A DNA stretch of 64,000 bases from CAVPTL01 sp963727235 (GCA_963727235.1 CAVSFZ010000007.1:1-64000), one strand, 5' to 3'; counted from the first letter of the stretch, positions 1-13,436 are shown. Made by a program: numbers and translations. The notes: generated from the letters alone by a model not told the origin.

Positions 1-582
1 TGGGGTATGCGAAAGGCTCCGACGGGATCCGGGAGGTGCCGGCAACCGGCGGGAAGTACCCGCAGGCTGCCCACGAGATGAGCTACGGCGTGATCGTCCC
101 CGGAGCGGGCACGCTCGACTTCAACGGCAGCCGAGGAACCCCAGATCCTGGCGACTGCGTGGGCGAAGGTCGGGGTCAAGCTGCATGAGATCCCCGGCGG
201 CGACGCCGGCCAGGCCGTGGCGATGGAAACCGCGGGGAACTACACCAAGTTCGACCTCGCCACCTGGTACTGGATCGGCTACGTCGACCCCAACTTCATG
301 CTCTCGATCCTGACCAAGGATCAGTGGGGCGGCTGGAGCGACACCGGGTACGACGACCCTGCCTACGACGCCCAGTACCGACAGCAGGCGGCCACCATCG
401 ACGAGCGCGCGCGGCGCGCGCTGGTGTGGAAGATGGAGGCCGAGATCGCAGCCACGCGCCCATACATCCAGCTGGTGGAAGAGCGCCTGATCACAGCGCA
501 CTCCACCGGCTGGACGGACTTCGCCCCCAACGTCAACGGGTACTGCAAGTGCTACTACACCGATCCTCACCAGGTGGGCTGA
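1..582 (+). pseudogene. C-terminal fragment of a peptide-type ABC transporter substrate-binding protein, frameshifted
   Basis: This is the C-terminal end of an SBP_bac_5 (oligopeptide/dipeptide) extracellular binding protein whose start lies outside the window. Positions 3-130 read well in one frame (residues around YGVIVPGAGTLDFNGS). From about 130 the homologous reading continues in a different frame, with AEEPQILATAWAKVGVKLHE, the usual 'ExxAQxLQAxLAKIGIKVxL' segment of the family. It then runs through YWIGYVDPNF and a typical C-terminus to TGA at 580. A single-base indel near 125-135 explains the frame change. It is either a sequencing error or a real pseudogene; three neighbouring genes carry the same kind of lesion, so error is more likely. 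The ligand cannot be predicted. Confidence 0.7.
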
Positions 583-619
583 CCTGCCGTATTCTCCGGG
601 GTCGAATGACTAGCACCCC

Positions 620-1542
620 GTGACCCGCCAACCCTCGGGACTCCTCGTGATCGCTCCGGAGGTTCAGCGAGCGCTGACCCGCTCTGAACCGGTGGTGGGG
701 CTGGAGTCGTCGCTGATCGCGCACAACCTGCCGGCGGCTGTCGGGCCGGACGTCGCCCGCGAGTGCGAGCAGCGTGTGCGGGATGCGGGTGCGATGCCGG
801 CCGCCCGGTGAGGATGATCGACGGCCGGATTCACGTCGGCATCGACAGTGAGCAGATGCAGCGGCTCGCGGTCGAGCCGGAGGTGCGCAAGGTCGGCCCG
901 CGCGACCTGGGCGCGGTCACCATTTCAGGGATGTGCGGCGCCACCACGGTCGCCGGCACGATGGCGGTGTGCCGGGTGGCCGGCGTGCACTTCATGGCGA
1001 CCGCCGGGATCGGCGGCGCCCGTCGCGGCTGGGCGACCTCGGGCGACATCTCGGCTGACGTGCTGGAGCTCGGGACGTCACCGGTGTGCGTGGTGCTCTA
1101 GGGCGCCCGCTCGTTTCTGGACACCGCGGCCACGCTGGAGCTGCTCGAGACGTACGGCGTGCCGGTGATCGGGTACCGCATCGACCACTTCCCGCTGTAC
1201 TACGCACGCTCCAGCGGTCGTGAGCTGGTCGACCGGGCCGACGACGCCGAGACGCTGGCGGCCGTCACCGCCGCCCACTGGGCGCTTTCGCGCTCATCGG
1301 CGATCATCGTGGCAAACGCGATCGCCGATGAGGCGCTGCCCGCCGACGAACTCGAACCGCTGATCGCCGAGGCGATGGCGGCCGCCGCCTCGGCCGGGGT
1401 GCACGGCATCAACCTGACGCCGTTCGTGCTCCAGCGCCTACACCTCGAGACCGGCGGGCGCACGCTGGCCGCCCACCGCCGGCTGGTTGCCGACAACTCA
1501 GAGCTGGCCGCGCAGATCGCGGCCGCCTACTACACGCGCTGA
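620..1542 (+). pseudogene. psuG: Pseudouridine-5'-phosphate glycosidase (PsuG/IndA family), interrupted by a frameshift and an amber codon
   Basis: PsuG reversibly cleaves pseudouridine 5'-phosphate to uracil and ribose 5-phosphate. The reading starts at GTG 620 (TRQPSGLLVIAPEVQRAL) and shows the family landmarks VVGLESSLIAHNLP, a SGMCGATTVAGTM segment and GGARRGWATSGDISADVLEL. It also shows GARSFLDTAATLELLETYGV and the C-terminal GINLTPFVLQRL. Two lesions break it. A frameshift near 795-800 separates GAMPA from VRMIDGRIHVG, and an in-frame TAG at 1099-1101 sits exactly between VVL and GARSF, where the family normally has a small residue. Otherwise it is full length (about 307 residues). No psuK kinase is seen nearby. 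Low-quality sequence is the most economical explanation. Confidence 0.8.
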
Positions 1543-1543
1543 G

Positions 1544-2830
1544 CTACCCCCGCGGCTTGAGCACGTACAGCCGACCGAAGCCGACGACTACGAGCCGGCC
1601 GGCGGCGGCGATTGCGGGGGAGTACTTGCCGTCGTGGAACTGCCAGGTGAGCTTGCCGGTGCCCGGGTTGTAGGCGTACACCCGCCCGGAGACGCTGCCG
1701 CCGGAGCCGCGGTCGGCGACGTACACGAGCGGGCCGATCACCACGGGCGAGGAGAGCGTGCCGTACGGCAACTGGTGGCGCCACAGCTCCTCGCCGGTGC
1801 GGGCGTTCAGGGCCACGAACGTCCCCAGCGACGAGGTCGCGAACACACGCCCGTTGGCGACTGCCGGTGAGCCGTACGCCCAGCCGGGCAGCGTCGTCGA
1901 CCACGCCTCCTGGCCCGTGTTGGCGTCGAACGAGTACACCTTGCCATCGGTGTTGCCGATGTACACCCGCCCGTACGCCACGGCCGGAGTCGAGTAGAAC
2001 GTGCCGAGCTATAGCCGCTCGCCAGGCCGCTCGTCTGCTGCCGCCAGATCTGCGCGCCCGTCTTCGCGTTCAGGCAGTAGACGACCCCGGCGTAGTCGCC
2101 GAAGTAGAGCCGGCCGCCGACGATCGCCGGGCCGTGCTTCACTGCTCCCGAGGTCGCATACGTCCAGATCGGCTTGCCGGTCGCCGCCGAGACCGCGACC
2201 ATCGCACCCGACAGCTTGCCGATGTAGACCGTGCCGTTCCACACCGCAGGCGAGCCCTCCAGCGCGCTCGAAGCCTCCACACCTGCTGGCCGTCCGAACG
2301 GCGCAGCGCGACCAGCCCGGAGCCCGCGGGCATGTAGATCATCGAGCCGCCGATCGCCGGCGATCCGAGCGCCGGCAGGCTCGCCCCGGCCCGCAGGTGC
2401 TTACGCCACTTCACGTGGCCGTTGAAGACGTTGAACGCCGTCGCCGTGCCCGCGTCCGACAGCTCGTACAGGATGCCGTCGGCGTACGCCGGCGGGTACT
2501 CGAGCAGGCCGCCGCCGATCTTCGACCAGCTGGTCTTGTACGGCGGGTGGATCGACATCAGATCGGAGGCGTCGCGGGTGCGCGACAGCGTGCGGCCGTA
2601 GAACGGCCACGGCAGCCCGTTCTCGGGCGTCGCCGGGTTGGTGCGGTCGTCGTGAGCGGCGGCGGCGTCGGATCGGCGGTGCTCGTGAACGGCACCTGGT
2701 CGCCGTTTCGCACGTCGCCCACGCGCTGGGTCGCGAAGTGGTACCCGACCGCGCCGACGGCGATGCCCGCCACCATCACGGCAGCGATCGCGATCAGCCA
2801 TTTACGCGCGACATCGGTTCGGACACTACC
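1544..2830 (-). pseudogene. Membrane-anchored PQQ-type beta-propeller protein, several frameshifts
   Basis: This looks like a PQQ/BamB-like beta-propeller protein with an N-terminal signal anchor. The pieces lie in order on the minus strand but in different frames. They are a membrane helix with a proline/threonine-rich linker (about 2830-2650), blades with YELSDAGTATAFNVFNGHVKW (broken here: YELSDAGTATAF / NVFNGHVKW; about 2640-2280), blades with VYIGKLSGAMVAVSAATGKP (about 2280-2010), and the C-terminal blades with RVYIGNTDGKVYSFDANTG ending in the stop at 1544. The repeated 'GxVYAxxAxTGxxxW' pattern identifies the propeller. At least three frameshifts (near 2645, 2275 and 2010) are needed. 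The start codon is unclear because no good ATG/GTG fits the anchor frame near 2830. Function is unknown; such proteins often act as envelope scaffolds. Confidence 0.65.
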
Positions 2831-2854
2831 CAGCGAGAGTTTTGCACGCGCAGC

Positions 2855-2947
2855 GTGAAGAAAAAGTTGCCCGGCACTTTCACGCCAGGCACCACAAACA
2901 GCCGGGTGGCATCGCGTGAATAATTGGTGCCTGGGACGAATACTCAC
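2855..2947. repeat. Two degenerate copies of the GGTGCCWGGCACC palindromic repeat
   Basis: Positions 2916-2947 (GTGAATAATTGGTGCC, then a decayed right arm ending ACTCAC) match the dispersed palindrome seen in better condition at 35255, 48393 and 59636. A second, more decayed relative lies at 2855-2883 (GTGAAG...TTGCCCGGCAC...TTTCAC). They sit in the gap between the two minus-strand genes ending at 2977 and starting near 2830. No coding potential is visible in this gap. Confidence 0.6.
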
Positions 2948-2976
2948 CCAGCCCGCCGCGGACGCGGGCGGCGAGC

Positions 2977-3645
2977 CTAGTTGGTGCGATCCTCCGCGGC
3001 GAGCACCCGGCGACCCGTGATGTCGCCGTAGAGTGCGCGCGAGAACAGCGCCGAGAACGGCCACACGACCGGCACCGAGCACGCCAGCGCGAGCACCTGT
3101 GCCACCGGCCCCGACGAGAACGCCGTCACGATCAGGAACATCGACACCATCACCGGCGCCGAGAAGACCATGATGATCAGCCACACCGCCCAGCTGCGGC
3201 CGAAGTCGGGGATCGACATCGAGAGCGACCGCCCAGCGAGCCGGCCGGGGACACGTCACCGGCCGCGACCGCCGGCACGGCCATCAGAAACAGCGGGATC
3301 ACCACCACGACGAAGGGCTGCAGCATCAGCAGCAGAAGGCCCGTGATCAGCCCGACCGGGATCGCGGCGATGTACGTCCCCACCACCCGCGAGCGCGGCG
3401 CCCGCTGGGGGAGCCCGCGCAGCACCACGAAGCCGACGAACGCGAAGTAGGCGACGCCGAAGCAGCGCCGACACCACGTACACCGTGGTCGCGGGCCGGC
3501 CGTTCGGGTGCAGGATCACCGCCGGCAGTCGCGGCCATCACGGTCGCGATCACCGACACCACCAGCAGGTCGGGCCAGACCGCACCGAACCGGTGCACGG
3601 CTGACGCAAACAGGTCTGACAGCCGTGCCGGCTCGGAGCTCGCGC

Positions 3646-3649
<4 letters not shown>
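2977..3649 (-). pseudogene. Multi-pass membrane protein downstream of clpB, frameshifted
   Basis: A membrane protein of about 220 residues can be pieced together from the GTG at 3649, which overlaps the clpB stop (GTGA). The pieces are an amphipathic N-terminus (MSASSEPARLSDLFASAVHR), a first helix (VWPDLLVVSVIATVMAATA), then ILHPNGRPATTVYVVSAL, then VAYFAFVGFVVLRGL and helices with VGLITGLLLLMLQPFVVVV. A last piece is AVWLIIMVFSAPVMVSMFL. These lie in shifting frames, so at least three indels (near 3521, 3465 and 3240) are needed. I do not recognise the family. Its position suggests co-transcription with the chaperone operon. The lesions resemble those in the three preceding genes. Confidence 0.55.
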
Positions 3650-6143
<2,494 letters not shown>

Positions 6144-6162
<19 letters not shown>

Positions 6163-6539
6163 AGCTCCGGAGGTTGTGGTTTTTGGTAGAGCACCAGGTC
6201 ACGCCGGTAGGAGCGGTGTACCTGGGCCATCTCGTGTTGCAGCCGTTGCGCGTTCTCGAACATCTGGCTCTCGAGTCGCGCGACCTGCCTGGTGAGTGAG
6301 GCGACGGTGTCCTCCAGCTCGAGCACCCTGGCCGCCCCCGCGAGGTTCATGCCCAGCTGGCCGGTGAGCACGATGATCTTTTGCAGCCGCTCGATGTCGG
6401 CATCCGAAAACCGCCGGGTGCCCCCGCTGGTGCGGCGCGGGCGCACCAGCCCGCGGCTCTCGTACATCCGCAGCGTCTGCGGGTGCAGGCCGGTGATCTC
6501 TGCGGCCACCGAGATCGAGTAGCGGGCGTCGTGGCTCAC
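6144..6539 (-). CDS. hspR: Heat-shock repressor HspR (MerR family)
   Basis: HspR represses the dnaK operon in actinobacteria and needs DnaK as co-repressor. The 131-residue product has a MerR winged helix at its N-terminus (YSISVAAEITGLHPQTLRMY, ESRGLVRPRRTSGGTRRFS) followed by a short coiled coil (residues about 70-110) and a basic, proline-containing tail. The GTG start at 6539 overlaps the dnaJ stop by 4 bp, and the gene end overlaps clpB. This gene order is the actinobacterial one and implies autoregulation through a HAIR-type site upstream of dnaK, where one perfect half-site is present. Confidence 0.95.
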
Positions 6540-7648
6540 GCCGACCGCTCCTCGAACAGCTGCTCACGCGGGTCGCCGTGGCTGGCCCGCTGGATCTCCT
6601 GCAGCTTCTCCAGCGCCTCGCGCTCCTGCTTGGAGAGCTTGGAAGGCACGGCGATCCGCAGCCGCGCCAGCAGGTCGCCGTTGCCGCTGCCCTTCAGCTT
6701 GGGCGCCCCGCGGCCTTTGACCCGCAGCAGCTTGCCGTCGGTCGAGCCGGCCGGCACCTTGACCTTGACGGTCTTGCCGTCTGGGGTGGGCAGCTCGACC
6801 TGCGAGCCCATCGAGGCCTCGCTGAAGGTCACCGGCACATCGATCACAAGATCGTCTCCGCGCCGGCTGTACAGCGGGCTGGGACCGACCTTGGTGACCA
6901 CGTACAGATCGCCCGGCTGTCCGCCCCGGGGAGCGGCCTCGCCCTTGCCCGCGACCTTGATGCGGGTGCCGTCCCGCACCCCGGCGGGAATCCGCACCTG
7001 ATAGGTCTTGGTGGAGCGCACGCGCCCTGCTCCGTGGCAGTTGGGGCAGGGATGCTCGATCACCGTGCCGCCGCCGCCGCAGCGCGGACACGGGTGGCTG
7101 AGCGCGAAGAATCCCTGGCTCTCGGCGATCACACCCCGGCCCTTGCAGTCCGGGCAGATGGTGGGCGAGGTGCCCGGTGCCGCACCCGATCCGTGGCAGT
7201 CGGGGCAGGTGTTGGCCTTGTCCACCGGCACGCGCACCGTGACGCCCTGGAGCGCGTCGGCAAACGACAGCTCGACCCGAGCCTCGACATCGCTGCCGCG
7301 CTGCTGGGTCGTGCCCGACCGGCCCGCGCCGCCGCGGTTGAACAGCCCACCGAACAGATCGCCCAGATCGAAGTTGGCACCGGCACCGGAGAAGTCGAAG
7401 CCCTGCGCCCCGCCCTGGGGTCCAGCGCCGGGGCGGAAGTTCTGGCCGAAGGTGTCGTACTGCTTGCGCTTCTCCGGATCGGACAGGATGTCGTACGCCT
7501 CGCCGATCTGCTTGAAGCGCTCCTCCGCCGTCGCGTCGCCGGGATTCGCGTCGGGGTGGTACTCACGCGCCAGCTTGCGGTAGGCCTTCTTGATCTCCTC
7601 CTGGCTCGCCCCCTTGGGGACGCCCAGGGTGTCGTAGTGGTTTGCCAT
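6536..7648 (-). CDS. dnaJ: Chaperone DnaJ
   Basis: DnaJ is the J-domain co-chaperone that delivers clients to DnaK and stimulates its ATPase. The 370-residue protein has an N-terminal J domain with the HPD motif (AREYHPDANPGD), then a Gly/Phe-rich linker (residues about 75-115, GAGPQGGAQGFDFSG). Four zinc-binding CxxCxGxG repeats follow (CPDCHGSG, CPDCKGRG, CPRCGGGG, CPNCHGAG), and then the two C-terminal beta domains. It is a full type I DnaJ. It follows grpE by 8 bp and overlaps hspR by 4 bp. Confidence 0.97.
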   Translation of the reverse strand: MANHYDTLGVPKGASQEEIKKAYRKLAREYHPDANPGDATAEERFKQIGEAYDILSDPEKRKQYDTFGQNFRPGAGPQGGAQGFDFSGAGANFDLGDLFGGLFNRGGAGRSGTTQQRGSDVEARVELSFADALQGVTVRVPVDKANTCPDCHGSGAAPGTSPTICPDCKGRGVIAESQGFFALSHPCPRCGGGGTVIEHPCPNCHGAGRVRSTKTYQVRIPAGVRDGTRIKVAGKGEAAPRGGQPGDLYVVTKVGPSPLYSRRGDDLVIDVPVTFSEASMGSQVELPTPDGKTVKVKVPAGSTDGKLLRVKGRGAPKLKGSGNGDLLARLRIAVPSKLSKQEREALEKLQEIQRASHGDPREQLFEERSA

Positions 7649-7656
7649 GCGTCGGC

Positions 7657-8225
7657 TCAGCCGCCCTCACCGTCGGGCGCAGAGCCGCTGGAGACGACCA
7701 CCCGCGCGGCCCGCACAACTTTGGAGCCAAGCCGGTAGCCGCGCTGCCACACCACCGCGATCGTGCCTTCCGGCTGATCGGACGGCTGGTGGGACAAGGC
7801 TTCGTGGACGTGTGGGTTGAATGCGTCGCCGGGCTCGGCCTCGATCGGATCGAGACCGCGGCGATGCAGCACCTCGGCCAGCTGCTGGCGCACCAGGCTG
7901 ACCCCCTCGGCCACCTTGGCCTCCTCATGGTGCTCCGACGCTTCCAGTGCCCGCTCGAGATTGTCGAGCACCGGCAGCAGCTCACCCATGATGCCTTCGA
8001 TCGCCCGTCGGGACTGGTCCTCGGCGTCGCGGGCGACCCGCTTGCGGAAGTTGTCGAAGTCGGCGGCCACCCGGCGCAGGTCGGCCAGGTACTCGTCCGC
8101 TTGGCGGCGGGCCTGCTCCAGCTCGCTCAGCTCGGGTTCGGCCGCGGCCGCCGGGTCATCCCCGGCGGCCTCCGGCTCGGTTTCGATGTCGACGTCCACG
8201 TCGACGTGATCGTTGGGCTGACGGT

Positions 8226-8229
<4 letters not shown>
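7657..8229 (-). CDS. grpE: Nucleotide exchange factor GrpE
   Basis: GrpE releases ADP from DnaK. The 190-residue product has an acidic, low-complexity N-terminus, a long helix (LSELEQARRQADEYLADLRR) that forms the dimer stalk, and the conserved signature with FDNFRKR followed by the C-terminal beta domain (FNPHVHEALS, GTIAVVWQRGY, VVRAARVVV). The GTG start at 8229 overlaps the dnaK stop (GTGA), so translation of the two is probably coupled. It is second in the operon. Confidence 0.96.
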
Positions 8230-10142
<1,913 letters not shown>

Positions 10143-10148
10143 CTATCA

Positions 10149-10195
10149 CTCCTTGAGTTGCATGGCAGTAGAAAACCTTAGTCGAGTTATATCAA
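10149..10195 (-). promoter_or_regulatory. dnaK operon promoter with HspR-like half-site
   Basis: On the minus strand a -35 TTGATA (10190-10195) and a -10 TCTACT (10167-10172) are separated by 17 bp. One perfect half of the HAIR operator (CTTGAGT/ACTCAAG) lies at 10152-10158, between the promoter and the start codon, overlapping the ribosome site AAGGAG (10149-10154). A second, degenerate arm (TTGATATAACTCGA) overlaps the -35. The complete palindrome with 7-bp spacing is not present, so HspR binding is inferred from the genes plus this half-site. Confidence 0.5.
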
Positions 10196-10230
10196 GATTT
10201 GGCCAGGCTCGCAACCCTTGTCCGACCAGG

Positions 10231-10242
10231 TACCCTGCGGGT
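10231..10242 (+). promoter_or_regulatory. Leaderless-type -10 element for moaA
   Basis: TACCCT at 10231-10236 is followed by exactly 6 nt and then ATG at 10243. No Shine-Dalgarno sequence precedes the ATG. This fits transcription starting at or next to the A of the start codon. Confidence 0.45.
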
Positions 10243-11253
10243 ATGGGTGATGTCCGCGACACCATGAACCGGCCGCTGCGGGATCTGCGCATCTCGGTCA
10301 CCGACCGGTGCGACTTCCGCTGCGTCTACTGCATGCCGAAAGAGGTGTTCGGGCCGAGATTCGAGTTCCTGCGCCGCTCACAGCTGTTGACGTTCGAGGA
10401 GATCACCCGGCTGGCCACGGTGTTCGCCGACCTGGGAGTGCGCAAGCTGCGCCTGACCGGCGGCGAGCCGCTGATGCGCCGCGACGTCGAACGGTTGGTG
10501 GCGATGCTGCGCGAGGTCGACGGCATCGACGACATCGCCCTCACCACCAATGGGTCGCTGCTGGCGCGCAAGGCCCAGTCGCTGGCCGACGCGGGACTCG
10601 ACCGGGTCACGGTCAGCCTCGACTCGATCGACGACGAGGTGTTCCGCGCCATGAACGACGTCGATTTCCCGGTCGAGAAGGTGCTCACGTCGATCGACGC
10701 AGCCGCCGCCGCCGGCCTGGGGCCGATCAAGATCAACGCCGTGATCAAGCGCGGGCTGAACGACGACGGCCTGCTGGAGATGGCTGAGCACTTCCGCGGC
10801 ACCGGCCACATCCTGCGGCTGATCGAGTTCATGGACGTCGGCACCACCAACGGCTGGCGCCTGGACGACGTGGTCGGCGCCCAGGAGATGATCGACCGGA
10901 TCTCCGAGAAATGGCCGCTGGAGCCGCTGGACGCGCTCTATCCCGGCGAGGTCGCCCGCCGTTACCGGTACGCCGACGGCGAGGGCGAGATCGGCGTGAT
11001 CGCGTCGGTCACCCAGCCTTTCTGTGGCGGCTGCACCCGCGCCCGGCTGTCAGCCGAAGGCCGGCTGTATACGTGTCTCTTCAGCGCCCTCGGCCATGAT
11101 CTGAGAAGCATCGTGCGATCCGAGGCCGACGACGCCGCGGTGGCCGAGAAGATCGGCGGAATCTGGAATCGGCGCGGCGACCGCTACTCCGAGCTCCGCA
11201 GCGCCAACACCGCCGGCAAGCCCAAGGTGGAGATGTCCCACATCGGCGGATAA
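10243..11253 (+). CDS. moaA: GTP 3',8-cyclase MoaA (molybdenum cofactor biosynthesis)
   Basis: MoaA is a radical-SAM enzyme that starts molybdopterin synthesis by converting GTP to 3',8-cyclo-7,8-dihydro-GTP. The 336-residue product has the SAM cluster motif CDFRCVYC near residue 25, the GGEPLMRRD segment, a C-terminal second cluster (CGGCTRARLSAEGRLYTC) and the required C-terminal Gly-Gly (SHIGG). The start at 10243 is chosen because it is preceded by a leaderless-type -10, and family proteins begin just before the LRISVTDRC segment; the open frame extends upstream only by chance. No other molybdopterin genes are nearby. Confidence 0.96.
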   Translation: MGDVRDTMNRPLRDLRISVTDRCDFRCVYCMPKEVFGPRFEFLRRSQLLTFEEITRLATVFADLGVRKLRLTGGEPLMRRDVERLVAMLREVDGIDDIALTTNGSLLARKAQSLADAGLDRVTVSLDSIDDEVFRAMNDVDFPVEKVLTSIDAAAAAGLGPIKINAVIKRGLNDDGLLEMAEHFRGTGHILRLIEFMDVGTTNGWRLDDVVGAQEMIDRISEKWPLEPLDALYPGEVARRYRYADGEGEIGVIASVTQPFCGGCTRARLSAEGRLYTCLFSALGHDLRSIVRSEADDAAVAEKIGGIWNRRGDRYSELRSANTAGKPKVEMSHIGG

Positions 11254-11290
11254 CCCGCGTCCCGGGGGGATTGCTACGATCCTCCCTACG

Positions 11291-12142
11291 ATGGGTGACG
11301 TGGCCGCGGGCAGTCGGAGCGCCCTGTCGCAGCTGTTGACGCCGCTGCGATGGGTCGAAAAGTTTCTCCCCAAGGGGTGGGGGGACTTCATCCGCCAGCT
11401 GATTCTGTTCAGCTTGGTGGACATTGGCTATGAGCTGACCCGAGGGCACTCGCTGGGATCCGTGCAGGTGGCATTCATCCACGCGCGCGACCTGGTGTCG
11501 TTCGAGCGGTCGCTGGGGATCTTCACCGAGCTCGACGTCCAACAATGGGCGCTGCACCGCAGCTGGGCGCTGGACATCGCCGACTTCACCTACTTCCATG
11601 CTCATTTCGCGGTCACCGTGGTGTTCCTGTTCTGGCTGTATCTGCGCCGCAACCGCCACTACTACTTCATCCGAAACGCGATCTTCGTGGCCGACGGCAT
11701 CGCCCTGGCCGGCTTCACCCTGTTCCCGGCGGCGCCGCCGCGATTCCTGACTGACCTCGGCTTCACCGACACGCTCGACCGCTACGCCCAGATCAACACG
11801 TACTCGGACGGCCTCAAACAGCTGACCAACCCGTACGCCGCGGTGCCCAGCATCCACACCTGCTACTCGTTGATCACCGCCATCACCTGCTTCTATCTGG
11901 TCACGCGCAAGCCGGTGCGGTTCGCCTTCCTGTTCTACCCCGGCCTGATCATCTTCTCGATCGTGGCCACCGCCAACCACTTCTGGATCGACGCCATCCT
12001 CGGGGCGCTCACCGCCGCCGTTGCGCTCAGCTGCGCCTGGGTGATCGAGCGGTACCACCCCACCCTGCCCGACAGTGCGCGCCTGCGCCTGCATCTGCAA
12101 CCGGTGGGCCGGTCATCACCGAAGACCGCGCCGGGGGGCTAG
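11291..12142 (+). CDS. PAP2-superfamily, AUR1/IPT1-like membrane phosphatase or inositolphosphotransferase
   Basis: This is a 283-residue multi-pass membrane protein of the PAP2_3 (AUR1-like) group, whose members transfer or remove phosphate-linked head groups such as phosphoinositol. The phosphatase landmarks are AVPSIHTCYS (the PSxH motif) and ATANHFWIDAILG (the His...Asp motif), with GFTLFPAAPPRFL as the preceding conserved turn. About six helices are visible. The AUR1 assignment gains weight from neighbours encoding a CDP-alcohol phosphotransferase and inositol-1-phosphate synthase, separated from it only by a Fic gene. A TACGAT -10 box lies at 11275-11280. The substrate is inferred, not shown. 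Confidence 0.75.
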   Translation: MGDVAAGSRSALSQLLTPLRWVEKFLPKGWGDFIRQLILFSLVDIGYELTRGHSLGSVQVAFIHARDLVSFERSLGIFTELDVQQWALHRSWALDIADFTYFHAHFAVTVVFLFWLYLRRNRHYYFIRNAIFVADGIALAGFTLFPAAPPRFLTDLGFTDTLDRYAQINTYSDGLKQLTNPYAAVPSIHTCYSLITAITCFYLVTRKPVRFAFLFYPGLIIFSIVATANHFWIDAILGALTAAVALSCAWVIERYHPTLPDSARLRLHLQPVGRSSPKTAPGG

Positions 12143-12167
12143 CCAAACCCTGGAGGAGTCCGGCTCG

Positions 12168-12196
12168 ATGATAGATTGATAGAATCTATCTATCAT
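12168..12196. promoter_or_regulatory. AT-rich palindromic operator overlapping the fic start
   Basis: A near-perfect 29-bp palindrome has 9-bp outer arms ATGATAGAT (12168-12176) and ATCTATCAT (12188-12196). It is strikingly AT-rich for this genome. Its right arm contains the ATG of the Fic gene (12195), and an internal TAGAAT (12180-12185) is a good -10 box placed for a very short leader. A dimeric repressor bound here would block both transcription and start. Confidence 0.65.
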
Positions 12197-13382
12197 GATC
12201 CCCGAACGCATCTTCACCACCCCCGAGTGCAGCCCCACTGAATTGAGGGTTATCGAGCTGATCGACGGCCTGCGAGGGGAGCTCCGCACGGGTGTGTCGC
12301 AGCCGCACCGGTGGATGGGAAACCTGCGAAGGATGACGCTTGCCCGGGCCGTGCAAGGCTCAAACAGCATCGAGGGCTATGACGCCACGCTTGATGATGT
12401 TGTGCTCGCAGTCGAAGGGGAGCCGACGTTTGACGCGGACGAAGAGACCCAGCTCGTCCTCGCCGGGTACCGGGATGCCATGACCTACGTGCTCCAGATG
12501 GCACGGGATCCTCGCCCACCAGCGATCGACGGTGCGACCGTCAAGTCGCTCCACTTCATGATGCTAAAGCACGACCTCGCCAAGAATCCCGGGCGGTGGC
12601 GCCCCGGCCCCATCTTTGTTCGCCGAGAGAGTACTGGGGAGATCGTTTACGAAGGCCCGCCCGCTGAGCGGGTGGACGATCTGATGACCTCGATGTTCCA
12701 GCAGCTCGATGACGATGGCCCGGCCCTGGTGCGGGCAGCCATGGCACATCTCAACCTGGCCATGATCCATCCGTTCAGTGACGGAAACGGCCGCATGGCG
12801 CGCTGCCTGCAGACGCTGGTACTCGCCCGGGAGCAGATCCTGGCGCCCGCATTCTCGAGTATTGAGGAATACCTGGGACGGAATACCCCCGCCTACTACA
12901 ACATCCTCAAGGAGGTGGGACAGGGCGACTGGCGCCCAGATCGCGACGCGCGTCCATGGCTTCACTTTTGCCTCACGGCCCACTACCGCCAGGCACGAAC
13001 GCTGCTGCGGAGAGTGGCGGAGTCGGAGTCTCTCTGGGTCGCGTGTTTCGACCTCGCAGAAGAACGACGGTTACCCGAGAGGGTGGTTCCCGCGCTGTGG
13101 GACGCAGCCGTCGGTCTGAGAATCCGCAACGCCACGTATCGTGCGGCAGTCGAGGCCGGTGCCGGCGACACGATCTCAGAGCTCACCGCCTCCCGAGACT
13201 TGAAGCAACTGGTCGACTCGGATCTCCTCGAGCCTGTCGGCGAGCGGCGGGGACGCCACTACGTCGGAACTCCAGTGCTCACAGACGCATGGCAAGCCAT
13301 CCGCCGGGACCGGCCGGAGAGGGAGGCCGACGACCCCTTCGTGATTGTCGGGGACAGGCAGCTGAAGCTCGGAGAGTTGTGA
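12195..13382 (+). CDS. Fic family protein with N-terminal inhibitory motif and C-terminal winged helix
   Basis: Fic enzymes transfer AMP (or another nucleotide) to hydroxyl side chains. The 395-residue protein has the complete core motif HPFSDGNGRMAR at residues 192-203 and a class II inhibitory motif SNSIEG at residues 56-61 ([S/T]xxxE[G/N]). The inhibitory Glu60 is in cis, so the enzyme is probably auto-inhibited. Residues about 290-370 look like a winged-helix DNA-binding region (TISELTASRDLKQLVDSDLL). That architecture suits autoregulation through the palindrome at its own start. No separate antitoxin gene is seen. It interrupts an otherwise inositol-lipid cluster and may be a recent insertion. 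Confidence 0.88.
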   Translation: MIPERIFTTPECSPTELRVIELIDGLRGELRTGVSQPHRWMGNLRRMTLARAVQGSNSIEGYDATLDDVVLAVEGEPTFDADEETQLVLAGYRDAMTYVLQMARDPRPPAIDGATVKSLHFMMLKHDLAKNPGRWRPGPIFVRRESTGEIVYEGPPAERVDDLMTSMFQQLDDDGPALVRAAMAHLNLAMIHPFSDGNGRMARCLQTLVLAREQILAPAFSSIEEYLGRNTPAYYNILKEVGQGDWRPDRDARPWLHFCLTAHYRQARTLLRRVAESESLWVACFDLAEERRLPERVVPALWDAAVGLRIRNATYRAAVEAGAGDTISELTASRDLKQLVDSDLLEPVGERRGRHYVGTPVLTDAWQAIRRDRPEREADDPFVIVGDRQLKLGEL

Positions 13383-13400
13383 CGGTAGGCCCGCCGCAAA

Positions 13401-13429
13401 CTGACGTCTCATAGCTTCCGTGGTATAGT
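13401..13429 (+). promoter_or_regulatory. Promoter for the CDP-alcohol phosphotransferase/ino1 operon, leaderless
   Basis: CTGACG (13401-13406), a 17-bp spacer and TATAGT (13424-13429) form a good housekeeping promoter. The ATG at 13437 follows the -10 by 7 nt, with no ribosome-binding sequence, so the transcript should begin at the start codon. Confidence 0.65.
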
Positions 13430-13436
13430 GCGCGCG

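Noticed and set aside
1099..1101. Amber codon in psuG as programmed recoding (e.g. pyrrolysine)
   Set aside because: The same gene also has a frameshift and neighbouring genes are broken, and there is no pyl gene or stop-codon context. Sequence error or decay is simpler.
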